From assembly GCA_037355855.1 (NCBI GenBank), contig CM074758.1, positions 1,275,001 to 1,339,000 of the forward strand: DNA of 64,000 bases, written 5' to 3'. The notes under the pieces were generated by a model, which did not search any database, was not told the DNA's origin, and worked only from the letters and a program-made list of their open reading frames with translations. Shown here piece by piece: positions 54,814 through 64,000 of this stretch. The position numbers and the translations under genes are program-made. Numbering within the stretch: the stretch's first letter is position 1; each line of letters begins with the position of its first letter. The DNA is from Pseudo-nitzschia pungens (lineage: Eukaryota > Bacillariophyta > Bacillariophyceae > Bacillariales > Bacillariaceae).

Positions 54814-55557
54814 ATGGTCACGACGCGAATCGTCCTGGTCGGCGACTCCGACATTGCCTTTTGGCCGAGGGAATTGCTTCCTTCTTTGTCGCACCGGAAG
54901 GACGGAACCATCGAGATCCGGGATCCGGCGCTCGTCAGCGGCCATCCGGGGGCAACGCTGTCCGGGGTTTTGCCGCACTTGCGACGGGCCTTGGCCGAAT
55001 CCTCTGGCGACCGCGGGGGCCGAGGGGGAACCGAATCCGTGGACGCACTCGTGGTCGTGGCGTGCGCCGGAGAAAACGACATCGGGGAGGGACTATCGTT
55101 GGGGAAGAGCGTCGAGGCGCTGCGGGAGTTTTTGGATGTATTGTTCCTCGGAGATGGCGACGGCGACGCCGTCCTCGAGGATCGGTATCTCATCTTTTTG
55201 GGCCCCAAATTCGAGCCGTGGCTCGAAGACGATCCGTCCTACAAGAAAAAGTATAGCGCCATGGCCAGAGCCTTTGGGCGTTGCCTCGAAAACTACCAAT
55301 CCGGGTCCGCAGCAGCAGCGGCAACGGCAACACCCCAACGAGCGCACGGCAGGATTCGCTTTGTGGATTGCCTGACCATGTTTTGCGGTGATACGGCTCA
55401 CGTGCCCGGGGCCAGGCTCGGTGGACGCGCCCGTGCCGAACCGAGGTATTTCGCTTCCGATCGACTGCACCTGGGCGGGGACGGCTATGCGGTGTGGAAG
55501 GACGTCACCGAGCGCGAGATCCAACAGCTGCTGCTCGGCACGTCGGGGGACTCGTAG
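54814..55557 (+). CDS. SGNH/GDSL-type hydrolase, 247 aa
   Basis: Single-exon protein. Block I is IVLVGDSDIAFW with the nucleophilic Ser (GDSD), about residues 6-17. The glycine of block II is likely in SGHPGATLSGV. Block III is VVACAGENDIGEG (GEND, Asn in the oxyanion hole), about residues 78-90. Block V is SDRLHLGGDGYAVW (D-x-x-H, catalytic Asp and His) near residue 220. All four blocks are present in the right order, so it should be an active esterase or lipase-like enzyme. The substrate (lipid, acetylated sugar or other ester) cannot be decided. No signal peptide is visible from this start; a cytosolic location is inferred. An Ala/Thr-rich loop lies between blocks III and V. GC-rich, with many shadow frames. 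Confidence 0.88.
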   Translation: MVTTRIVLVGDSDIAFWPRELLPSLSHRKDGTIEIRDPALVSGHPGATLSGVLPHLRRALAESSGDRGGRGGTESVDALVVVACAGENDIGEGLSLGKSVEALREFLDVLFLGDGDGDAVLEDRYLIFLGPKFEPWLEDDPSYKKKYSAMARAFGRCLENYQSGSAAAAATATPQRAHGRIRFVDCLTMFCGDTAHVPGARLGGRARAEPRYFASDRLHLGGDGYAVWKDVTEREIQQLLLGTSGDS

Positions 55558-57063
55558 GGCAGCGAGCTCTGTCTCGCCGTTAGTGAACGACCGATGGATG
55601 GATGAATGAATGAATGAATGGATGGATGGATGGAGGGGTGGATGAATGTGCAACCTCTCCGGCGATGGGACTTCCCGCACGGCGCGCGCGGCAGCGAACG
55701 AAGCGAGCAAAATCCGCAAACCCAAACCTAGGAGGATTCATTCGCTCGATCGGGAAAATCCCGAGTTCCACCGAGTCTTTGTTGCAAGGGCATACCCCTG
55801 CATCCATCGCTAGAAACGAATTCTATTTTTCCGCAACCAATGAAAAAGCCGGTTGATTCATTTGCACTCGAGTGATGATTCCACTTCGCGACTCCATTCA
55901 TATCATGTCGGTGGATGCAGGACCGCACGGATTTTTCTCCGAACCGATTCATTCACTGATCACCGCTACTCACGAACCAACGAAGAGAGAGAACGCATAA
56001 TAACTAATCACGACAAGTACACTCACCAGAAAAGTTTGATACGGAAACATCGTTGTGATGCTTCGCAATTTGTAGGACGGGCCGCCTGATTAATTCATTC
56101 ATTCATTTGATTGATGATTCATTCATTCCGCATTCGGGAACACGCCGATTGATTCGTTCCGAGACGGATGGTTGTTCGTCCAAAACAGCACGGCAGGCTT
56201 CAAACTATCCACCGAAGTAACTGCTTTGTTCCGAATAGTGCATCGGGCTCTAGTAGCTAGGTCGATGGAACAGACAACGACTAACTGTCCAACTAGAATG
56301 GAACTGTTGGATAAAATCTGTGCTCGGCTTGCTCGCTGAATCATCGACGATTCGTTCAATACAGAACGGAAGGCAGAATTCGTATCGTATCGTGGCACAT
56401 TGCATGAAGAACAACCATTTCGGCAAACGAAAAGTATGACTATCCCAAAGGAGGAGATTTAGGATATGCTTCTACTTATTGTGGTGCCTGTTTGACTCGG
56501 AACCTCGAGATCTGTTAGTCGGGGCTCACGCACTCGGAACATCAGTTACTGCCGGAAACAACTTCGTTCTTACCGCTACATACCAGTACTTGTACGGTCC
56601 AGTCCCGGTTCGAATTCCGCATACCAGTGGCGGTACGTCTGAGTTTCATACATTCAGCTGATACTCGTTCAAGTTGTACCTAAAGTAATTAAAAGAAAGG
56701 TTATGCGCCATCAGGCTTTTTGCGATAGGCATGTTGAGTCGTGGAACTCAAACTCGTTTTTTGAGAACATAAAAAATTCAGACCTCTTTTTGGTCTTTCC
56801 ATTTATTCTTGCTCATAAGGCTTACTTGTACTTTTTGTACGAGTTGAAAAACCCGTACGAGTACGTGTGTGATACTTTTTGTATTACAGTATTTATTTTA
56901 TTTCTTGTACGGTAGGTAAGGCTTACTTGGAGTAAGGCTTACTTGTACTACTTACTTGTATCCTCTGATCACGATATTCTTTTTTGTTCATTTCGAACTA
57001 CGGTACCCTTAGGTGCTCGCTGCTGGGTGTCACCGTTCGCGTTCGAAAAATTTGATTGAATGA
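55558..57063. other. Intergenic region with tetranucleotide tracts
   Basis: 1.5 kb. A (GGAT/GAAT)n tract lies at about 55590-55640 and attcattcattc tracts at 56090-56130. The segment 56810-56960 repeats gtacttttt and aaggcttacttg. A ggttcgaattccg sequence near 56606 resembles a tRNA B box, but no tRNA can be folded around it. No gene seen. Confidence 0.5.
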
Positions 57064-59809
57064 ATGAATCCCCCCGAAACGTCCACAACCATGCCATTGC
57101 CATCCGTCGATGAAATTTCCTTCAGTTCAGGAACATCGGACGATTCTTCAGATTGTTACTTAGACGACATGGAGGTCACCAAAACCCCCTCGAAACACGA
57201 TAACCAAATCGAAGAGTACCAGAAGTTGTTGATGAACACCAGCACGAGCTACGTGAGCGTTCAGACGGTGGAAGACGACGACGACGACGACGACGACGAA
57301 TACACGTACGACGAATACACGTACGACGAAGAAGAAATCGTCGAGGTGGAGATGGAAAATCACGGAAGCGATGTGGATTCGACCACGGATCCTCCTCCCC
57401 TTCCGCCATACCGCCCTGCCACTACCGGTCCCGGCGACATTGAAACACCCAAGGCAGCAGCAGCAGCAGCAGTATCGACGCCAGCTTTTACGACCCAAAT
57501 CCCAGCCGAAACTCCTCCGATCTCCCGGATGACCGTGTCTCCGATTGGCTCGAAATCGTCCGGCACAAGAGCAACAACAGCGGTGATGACAAAAACCACC
57601 GAATCATCATCGTCATCGTCATCGTTAGCAGCAGCAGCAGCAGCAGCAGCACCCGTCAAGCTGTCGCCCTCCCAGGAGCGCGTCAGGGCCGCCAGCTCGA
57701 CCGGTCTCTCGGAGCTCTCCAAGCAGCTGCGGATCCTCCAAGCCAAGAACGAATCGCAGTCCGTCGACATCAATCGGCTGGAACGCCAGCTCCGGATCAT
57801 GGCCGACCTCCAGGGCATTTCCGTGAGCGACCTGCGCAGGGCCCTGGAGGACGCCTGCGCCAGCGAGGCCTTTGGGGAGCTCCAGAACCGCGTCTCCAAG
57901 CTCAAGCACGAGCTGGAGTGGGCCACCCTGTCCAAGCAGGCGGAGCTCCGCAAGGAAACAACGGCCCCGCACATTGCCAACCTCGAGCTGCGGGTGGGCG
58001 AGCTGGAGGAACTCGAGGAAAAACAGGCCGAAGAGATCCGGACGCTCTACGAGAACCTCCGCCGGGAAAAGGCCCGGGCGACGCGGCTCGAGTCCGAGCA
58101 CCAGCCCCTCAAGAAGGCGCTGCAGGGCATGATCCAGCGCTTTCAGAGCGAGACGGCGAGGGCCGCGCAGATGGAAAACGACTATCGAAAACAACTCCAG
58201 GACCTGCGGGAGCAGCGATCCCGGGAACTCTTGGCGGAAGCCGACCGCGGTGCCGTGTCGGAGCGGGGAGGGGGGAGATCCGGCTCCTCCTCGTCGTTGT
58301 CCGGGTCGGTCTCTCAGGAGCTGGCCGCCGACTACGAGCGCATGGTCCAGCTCCTCAAGAAACAGGACGCGGAGCTCCGCGAGCTGAAAACCAGGCTGCG
58401 GGAAGACGAAACCAAGAATGCCGAGCAGCTCCGCGCCGCCGAGGAACACGCCCGCAAGGCCCGGACGGACGCGACGGTCGAGCTGAGCAAGCTGGCCCTG
58501 ACCGTCAAGGAACTCGAGGAGGCCGACGACCAGAACGGGTTGAAGCTGGCGCAGTACAAGGCAAGGTTTTGCGTCCAGGACGATCGCATCGAGGACATGG
58601 GGCAGCAGCTGGATTCGTTGTACACGGCGTTCACGCTGCTGAGCGAGGAATTCGACTCCGAGAAGGAGCGCCGCGCGGCCATGATGGACCACCTCCGCGA
58701 CGCCGATGCCGAGATTGCCCGGCACACCAAGCGACAGGAGGAGGAACACGAAACGCAGGGTCGTGGCCGTGGCGGCAGCGGCAGCGGTAGTGGTAGTCGC
58801 AGCGGCAGTGGTACCGGGAGTCGCAGCGGTAGCAGCACCAGCACCAGCCGACACCCCAACCACGGGTTCCCGCCCTCGTCTTCGGGCAACCGGAGCAGCA
58901 CGCCCCCGCGGTTTGGCGGCACCTCTTCCGATGCGGGGGGAAAACAGCAGATCCATTGTGGTCTCGAGAGCTCCGGTATCGCCGATGACGCCTTCTACCA
59001 ACCGAGACTATCTCGGTCTCACAAACACAACGAACGATTACCGAGACTCGTACGCAGAATCGTCACCAAGCACCTATGCCATCGCGCAACCCTTTCTCCC
59101 GCCCCCCATTAGGACGCCATCCACGTGGGAATTGTTGCGCTCCAACGACAACGACACCGACACCGACAACCGAGACCGAATGGGAGATCGCGATCCCTGG
59201 ATGAGCTACTCGCCGGATTCGGCGCGGCTCGAACCCGAGCGCGAACAAACGGCGGAAGAACGGTACGACTACCGGCACCCGGCAGACCAGGACTTTCCGG
59301 AAAACCTGCTGATTTCCGGACCCCTCATCGTCAAGGGCAACGGCGTCCTGCGGGTGTGGAAGACCCGGCAGTCCCGGATCTTTCTGCGGGGGCAGGGATA
59401 CCAGTGGAACATTGGCTACAAGATGTCCTTTCCCCTGCAATTTGGAATCTCCAAGGTGGAATTCCACCCGAACCACCCGCTGTCGTTTACGGTGTACATC
59501 GATCCGTCCTCCGACACGGCTCCCGTCATTCGGGCCGCCGCCGTGAAGGAGAGGGATTATCACCGATGGATGACGGCGCTGTACAAGGCAACGACCGGTG
59601 AGGAGTACCTGGGTCGCGAGGAATCCGTACAGACGCCGTCGAGGACCAGTGGTGGTAGTGGTGGCAGGAGCTCGAGGCAGCTCGCAAGGAGGGACCAAGT
59701 GTCTCGGCAGGTGTCCAGCAGATCGGCTGGGTCGAACAACTCCGCCATGGAGGACCAGGACGACGAGGATTTAAAGCGGGTTCTGGAGCTGTCCAAGCGT
59801 TATACCTAA
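57064..59809 (+). CDS. Coiled-coil protein with C-terminal PH domain, one frame break
   Basis: About 914 aa if one extra base is discounted (2746 nt is 3n+1). The N-terminal ~210 residues are disordered, with an Asp run and Ala runs from triplet repeats. A long coiled coil follows (about 215-560) rich in Leu/Glu heptads, then a Gly/Ser-rich linker from GGSGSGSGS-type DNA repeats. At a G6 run (58935-58940) the frame steps +1 and continues as ENSRSIVVSRAPVSPMTPST. The last third has a PH domain at about 744-850 (LLISGPLIVKGNGVLRVWKT, then WNIGYKMSFPLQF, then YHRWMTALYKATTGEEY with the invariant Trp). It probably acts at membranes as a scaffold or adaptor (inference). The first frame alone would end at 59112 with a random tail, and the second alone has no good start. 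This supports one gene with a break. Confidence 0.8.
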
Positions 59810-59878
59810 CTCACACTCGTCACAAGACATGTTCCCGGAGATAGTTTTGCAAAGGAACTAACAGGAATGCCAATCCAT

Positions 59879-59976
59879 CCCGAAAGACGTGTTTCGGGTG
59901 ATTGGGGGGTTCACAAGCAATCATAAGACTACGAATATACTACAACGCAAGTGCAACCCGGAAAACGTGTTTCGGG
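59879..59976 (+). repeat. Two copies of a 20-nt hairpin in the 3' flank
   Basis: Sequences at 59879-59898 and 59957-59976 each fold as a 7-bp stem (CCCGAAA or CCCGGAA paired with TTTCGGG) with a 6-nt loop ending ACGTG. The copies are 78 nt apart, and both are followed by a related t-g-x-ttgg and gttca sequence. They lie just after the stop of the PH-domain gene, probably in its 3' UTR. The one stem change gives a G-U pair in RNA, so pairing is kept. Confidence 0.6.
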
Positions 59977-60149
59977 TGCTTGGCGTGTTCATGAAAAGGA
60001 AATATTAAAATCCAATGCATCTGCAACGCAAATCACTCACGGCTCTCTCTGTACAATACAATCGTAGCGAATCAATTTTACTAAGGTTACATCGTGCCGT
60101 GGCCGTGCCGTGCTGCGCAAGTAAGTTGCAGCATCGTCGTCGTGCGTCG

Positions 60150-61559
60150 TTAACTGCTCGCGCCGGTCTCGTCCGCCGCGGGAGCGGCCGGAGTCTCCGC
60201 CGCCGGCTTCTCGAGAACGAATCGGACGCCCCCGAGGTCCTCGCTGATTTCCCACAGCCGCTTGGCTTTTGCCGCATCGTTGGCAAAGGCCGGGAGGTTT
60301 TTCACCTTCAGGTCCTCGTAAAAGGCTCCCTTCTTCAGCGCCCCGTCGCCGCCCGCGGCCAGGTAGACCTGGGTGGAGGCTCCCTTGCGGAACGGTCAGC
60401 GTGAATTTGGAAGCCGCGTTGAGGGCGAAGGATTCGAGCGGGGAGAGGGTCAGTTCGTTGTTCTTGAGCTTGTTCCACTTTTCCTCCCCGGCGATGTTCC
60501 GTCCCAGGTCCGTCTGCACGGCGCCGGGGTGGAGCGTGACGGCGGTCAGCCACGACGAGTCGCCGGTCTCGTCCGCGCGGCGTTGCAATTCCTGCGTGAA
60601 GAGAATGTTGGACAGCTTGGACAGACCGTACGAGGACCAGGCCCCGTATTTCTTTTCCCCGTTGAGGTTGTCGAGATCGAGCTTTCCGCCGGTGAACTGG
60701 TAGGCCTCGGACGAGACGTTGATGACGGTCGCCTTGCTGCGCGACAGGAACGGAAAGAGACCGGCCGTCAGCACGAAGTGGCCCAGGTGGTTCGACTGGA
60801 AGGTTCGCTCGTAGCCGTCCTTGGTCAGCTGTCGGTCGGGAATGGCCATCACCCCGGCGTTGTTCATCAGCACGTCGATGTTGCCGAGGCCCAATTTCTG
60901 GTAGGACGAGGGAAAGGCCTTGACCGATTCCAGGTCGTCGAGGTCCTAGGACGAGACTGAAAATCTTGGGTCCGGTGCCGACGCCCTTTTCGGTCAGGTA
61001 GGATTGCACGGCTTCGACGGATTTCTCTCCCTTGGCCACGGTGCGAGCGGTCAGAACAATGGTTGCTCCCGCGGCCGCCAATCGCTTCGCCGATTCCTGG
61101 AGCAAGAAACGCAATGCAACGACGTCCAAGCCATGTGAGGGGAAGCGCCTCAGGAATCAATCGAGCAAACCAAGATGCCTATACGCAGTCACCAAACGAC
61201 GAAAGGCAACGATTCCACATCGTACGCCGCCGATCCGTCGGTTCCGTTCTTACCAGTCCCAATCCGGTGCTTCCGCCGGTGATCAGAATCACCTTGTCGG
61301 TGAGCGATCCCGTCGGGGGTTCGTAGGGACCCTTGTTGGCGGCGGTGTTTCGATCGATGGCAACCGCCGCCCCCGCGGCCGTCGCGGTGGTTCCCAGAAC
61401 CAATCCCCCGACGGCACCCACCAAAAAGGACTTGCGGCTGATGTCCCGGATTTTCTTCGCTGGGGACGGGGGCAGGCACGACCATCCCTCGACGGTCGTG
61501 GCCCAGCGGCCGAGGGTCGAAACCGCCACTAGCGCGGGGAGGAACCGGAGGGTTTTCAT
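60150..61559 (-). CDS. Short-chain dehydrogenase/reductase with presequence, two frame breaks
   Basis: Model complement(60150..61096, 61254..61559), about 416 aa if two extra bases are discounted. One 157-nt intron (donor GTAAGA, phase 0) falls within the nucleotide-binding loop: VILITGGSTGLGL joins ESAKRLAAAG. Further motifs are NNAGV, the Ser in VINVSSEAYQF and the catalytic YGLSK (Y-x-x-x-K). The C terminus is KGASTQVYLAAGGDGALKKG and onward. It resembles retinol-dehydrogenase/WW-oxidoreductase-type or protochlorophyllide-reductase-like SDRs; substrate unknown. The N terminus has a signal peptide (MKTLRFLPALVAVSTLGRWA) and then a second hydrophobic stretch after Arg-Lys (SRKSFLVGAVGGLVLGTTAT), suggesting a plastid, perhaps lumen-side, protein. 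Frame steps of +1 are needed at 60944-60952 (giving SLVLDLDDLESVKAF) and at 60386-60400. Very GC-rich. Confidence 0.85.
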
Positions 61560-61867
61560 GATCGAATGATGATTCTTGGTGTTTCGAAACGATGAATCAG
61601 ATCGTTTTCCGTTTTGTTTTGTGAAAAGGAGGAGAATCGAGATAATTCGACCCATCCGCATCATCATCGATCAGACCGAGGATCGAGTGACGAGATTGCA
61701 GTTCTCGTACCGGTACGAGTAAGGTACGAGTAAGTAACCTTAATTACGAACCGGTATGTGTTCGCGATTGGTATGAAAGTAGTTTGTGGGTGAGCGAGTG
61801 AGTGAGTCAGTCGTCAGTCGAAATCCGATTGCATCATAAGGCACCGACATGTGTTGAGTAATTAGTC

Positions 61868-61920
<53 letters not shown>

Positions 61921-62285
61921 CCTTACGCTACTAAGAGTTGTAAACTCCTACCTTCCCTCTATCATACGTACGTGTCCCGCAAGAATGAATGATCCTTGAT
62001 CGTACCGGTATGTGTCTGCGACCTTTGCCAGGTGGAACAACGATGATTCCTGCGTGAGAATCCATCAGAAATCGAGTTTGGCCGACAGCATCCGCCAACA
62101 ACCTACTGCACCGGAAAACGAATCCGGGATGATCTTCTAGGACCACGAAACAAAGCACACAACCGCGAGTTAGGGACGCATCACCATCATTGGAGTCAGT
62201 AGTTGCGAGGGCAAAGGAGAACAAGAACAGGGACTGACTACGCAGCAAAACCACTCGGCAAATCCAGCAGCACTTCCTTTCGATA
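61560..62285. other. Intergenic region between divergent genes
   Basis: 726 bp between the SDR start (minus) and the ubiquitin-like gene start (plus). It has GTACGAGTAAGGTACG-type words at 61700-61760 and a hexanucleotide microsatellite at 61873-61920. The region should contain both promoters. Confidence 0.5.
61873..61920 (+). repeat. (TACATA)n microsatellite
   Basis: About eight perfect hexamer units of tacata in tandem. Confidence 0.95.
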
Positions 62286-64000
62286 ATGACGACAGCACGG
62301 GCAACAATGGCGAGATCACAATCATCACCGGTGGCTGTGTTGTTGTGTTGTCTGCTAGCAGCAATCGTGGCGGCGGCACCCTTGGTTCGGGGGAGCATGG
62401 CGGTGCGACCATCGTTCTGGCCGGCGAACAAGGCAACGACGGCTACGCGCACCGGATTTGGCATTCGTCAACAAATGCTGCTAACGTCACTGAGAGGGGG
62501 CAGCAGCACGATGGAAGAAATGGCGGACGACGAGGACGAGGCAGATATGAGTCAGGACGAGGACGAAGACCAAGACGAGGACGGAGAAACGTCTTCCAAA
62601 AAGGTTCCATCGATCGCGTCCAAGGAACCCGTTCGTCTCATTCTGTCGACCAACTGGGGGAATTCCGTCATCGACCAAACGGTGGAACTGACGCCGGCAC
62701 GAACCAGAGACATTGCGGCCATCAAGAAGTCTCTGTCGAAGCAATTGCCCGGGCGGCCTCCCATTCTGGCCCTGGAAATTGTCTACGAGGGCCGCGTACT
62801 GGAAGACGATACGCTCGTGGACGAGCTCTTTGACGACGAGGACGAAGAAGAAGAGGACGAGGACGACGAAGAAGTCGAGGAGGGAAACGAACCCATCCGG
62901 AGGCTGACCCTCAACATTCTGCCCCCCGTTGATCCCAAGTTCGCTACGGAACTGGTGCCCAAACTCATGTACCACGGCGACGACGATGACCACGGCGCGG
63001 ATGCCTGGGCAACCGTCGGTGACGGTGACTCGCTGAAAACCGAGGAATTGCTGGACGCCTATTACATGAACCAGGTGGCAATGGCCCGGAACGCGCAGCT
63101 CCTGGCCGATCCCGGTGCACCCTCGTCGCCGTTCCTGCGAATGGAACTGCGGGAACAGGCCCGCGCTCTGAGAGAGCAGCTCCGATCGGAAACGCCGCCC
63201 GAGGTCTGGGAGAAATGCATGGCGGCCTCCACCAAGAGCGGCGGCCGCAACCCCCGGGACGAATGGAGGGGGCAGAGGTATCGAAGCAGCAAGGGAGGGG
63301 TGACAACGCAATTCAAGACAACCATCCAAACCAATCTGAACGTGGTACGTCCGTAACAATGATGGGTTGCACATAGTTCGGGATACGGGCTACTCGGGGG
63401 AATCGGTTTGATTCATTTCGGATACTCGCGATACTGTGTTACAGTGACGCGGTTCGATTCGAGTCGATTCGATTCGATTCGGTTGCAAACCCGTACTCTG
63501 ATCTCTCAACGATTATTTCTTTCTCTTGATTTCAATGCAACCACGGTAACACCCCATACCAACGAAAAGAATTGGGAGGACGCCATCAAGCACTCTCTCC
63601 TGTTTTTGTTCCTGGGATACTTTGGCGGCAGGAATAGTTTCTCGCGCCACCTCCTGTTGTGGGGTGCCCCCCTTTCGTTTGCATTGCAAGCACGACCGGT
63701 GAAAATGTGGTTCAAGACGGTCTTCTACATGCTGTCCAATCCGCCTCTGATCTTGTTGAGTTTCCTTCCGGCGCCCCAGCAGGCTATTCTGAGCATGGAC
63801 CTGAAGAGCTCGATGGTTGCATTGTATGGCGAAGACGGAGCCAAACACATCTATGCCGATATGCTGTCGGAACCGGACGATGCCGATGCGCCTTCTCAAA
63901 CAATATCCACGGAAGAAGATTCGGACATTGAAGAATCCGAGGAGGAGGATGAAGATGAGGATGAATATGATTCGGAAGACGAAGACGAAAGTGATGAAGA
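62286..64000 (+). CDS. Secretory/ER membrane protein with a ubiquitin-like domain, 3' partial
   Basis: Model join(62286..63344, 63570..>64000). The second exon runs past the window end. The 225-nt intron has donor GTACGT and acceptor GAAAAG, phase 0, giving NLNV-NWEDAIK. The N terminus is a signal peptide (SPVAVLLCCLLAAIVAAAPL). A Met seven codons later (context caacaATGGCG) is an equally good start at 62307. After an acidic run comes a ubiquitin-like domain, about residues 113-185 (VRLILSTNWGNSVIDQTVEL, then SKQLPGRPPILALEI, then GRVLEDDTLVDEL), interrupted by an Asp/Glu-rich loop and followed by RRLTLNILPPVDP. Exon 2 encodes hydrophobic helices (HSLLFLFLGYFGG and MLSNPPLILLSFLPAPQQ) and then a very acidic tail that is still open at 64000. 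Similar to Ubl membrane proteins of ER quality control only in layout (inference). I do not know the family. Confidence 0.7.

Noticed and set aside
56590..56640. tRNA-like B-box sequence ggttcgaattcc
   Set aside because: The T stem does not pair, no A box is found at the right distance, and no cloverleaf can be drawn.
57625..59001. 458-codon minus-strand frame over the coiled-coil gene
   Set aside because: It is the complement of the Glu/Leu-rich heptad region, which yields Leu/Phe/Gly/Arg-rich shadow sequence.

Overview
The window is nuclear DNA of a photosynthetic stramenopile, most likely a raphid pennate diatom (inference). The grounds are: genes on both strands with short GT-AG introns (82-225 nt); a heat-shock-factor DNA-binding domain joined to domains that resemble the diatom-rich DUF6824 family; presequences with an A-F-type cleavage motif on plastid proteins (SVSAFA, CLAFQP); a eukaryotic sulfolipid synthase; and GCN1, eIF3g and CK1 of ordinary eukaryotic type. 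I saw no tRNA, rRNA, CRISPR array or bacterial operon.

Layout. 0-9 kb: a Cgr1-like ribosome-biogenesis protein, then a 2.4-kb foldback element (2317-4749) whose long inverted arms enclose a C-rich minisatellite, then a 706-aa orphan and casein kinase I. 9-21 kb: sparse; a 91-bp MITE, a 346-aa orphan, a J-domain protein, a proline iminopeptidase-like hydrolase and plastid sulfoquinovosyltransferase (SQD2). 21-27 kb: a UBA-UIM-PUB-UBX protein divergent from a tail-anchored flavodoxin, then an HSF/DUF6824-like fusion. 27-41 kb: the second MITE copy, a SET methyltransferase, a seven-exon full-length ABCA transporter, a weak unknown spliced gene and a plastid DUF1295 membrane protein. 42-54 kb: eIF3g, a putative thylakoid-lumen protein and the 2785-aa GCN1. 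54-64 kb: an SGNH hydrolase, a coiled-coil/PH protein, a plastid-type short-chain dehydrogenase, and a secretory protein with a ubiquitin-like domain that runs off the right edge.

The genes are unrelated housekeeping or lineage-specific units with their own promoters, not one pathway. Loose themes are translation control (GCN1, eIF3g, Cgr1), proteostasis (J-domain, UBA/PUB/UBX, ubiquitin-like, HSF) and plastid function (SQD2, DUF1295, SDR, lumen protein).

The most notable points are: (a) the foldback element; (b) two 91-bp MITE copies in opposite orientation with 90/91 identity and TA duplications; (c) five genes whose frames are interrupted, where all eight breaks are repaired by the same +1 step; and (d) the HSF fusion. 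Gene models below were spliced by eye. Exon sums are multiples of three once the stated single-base breaks are allowed for.
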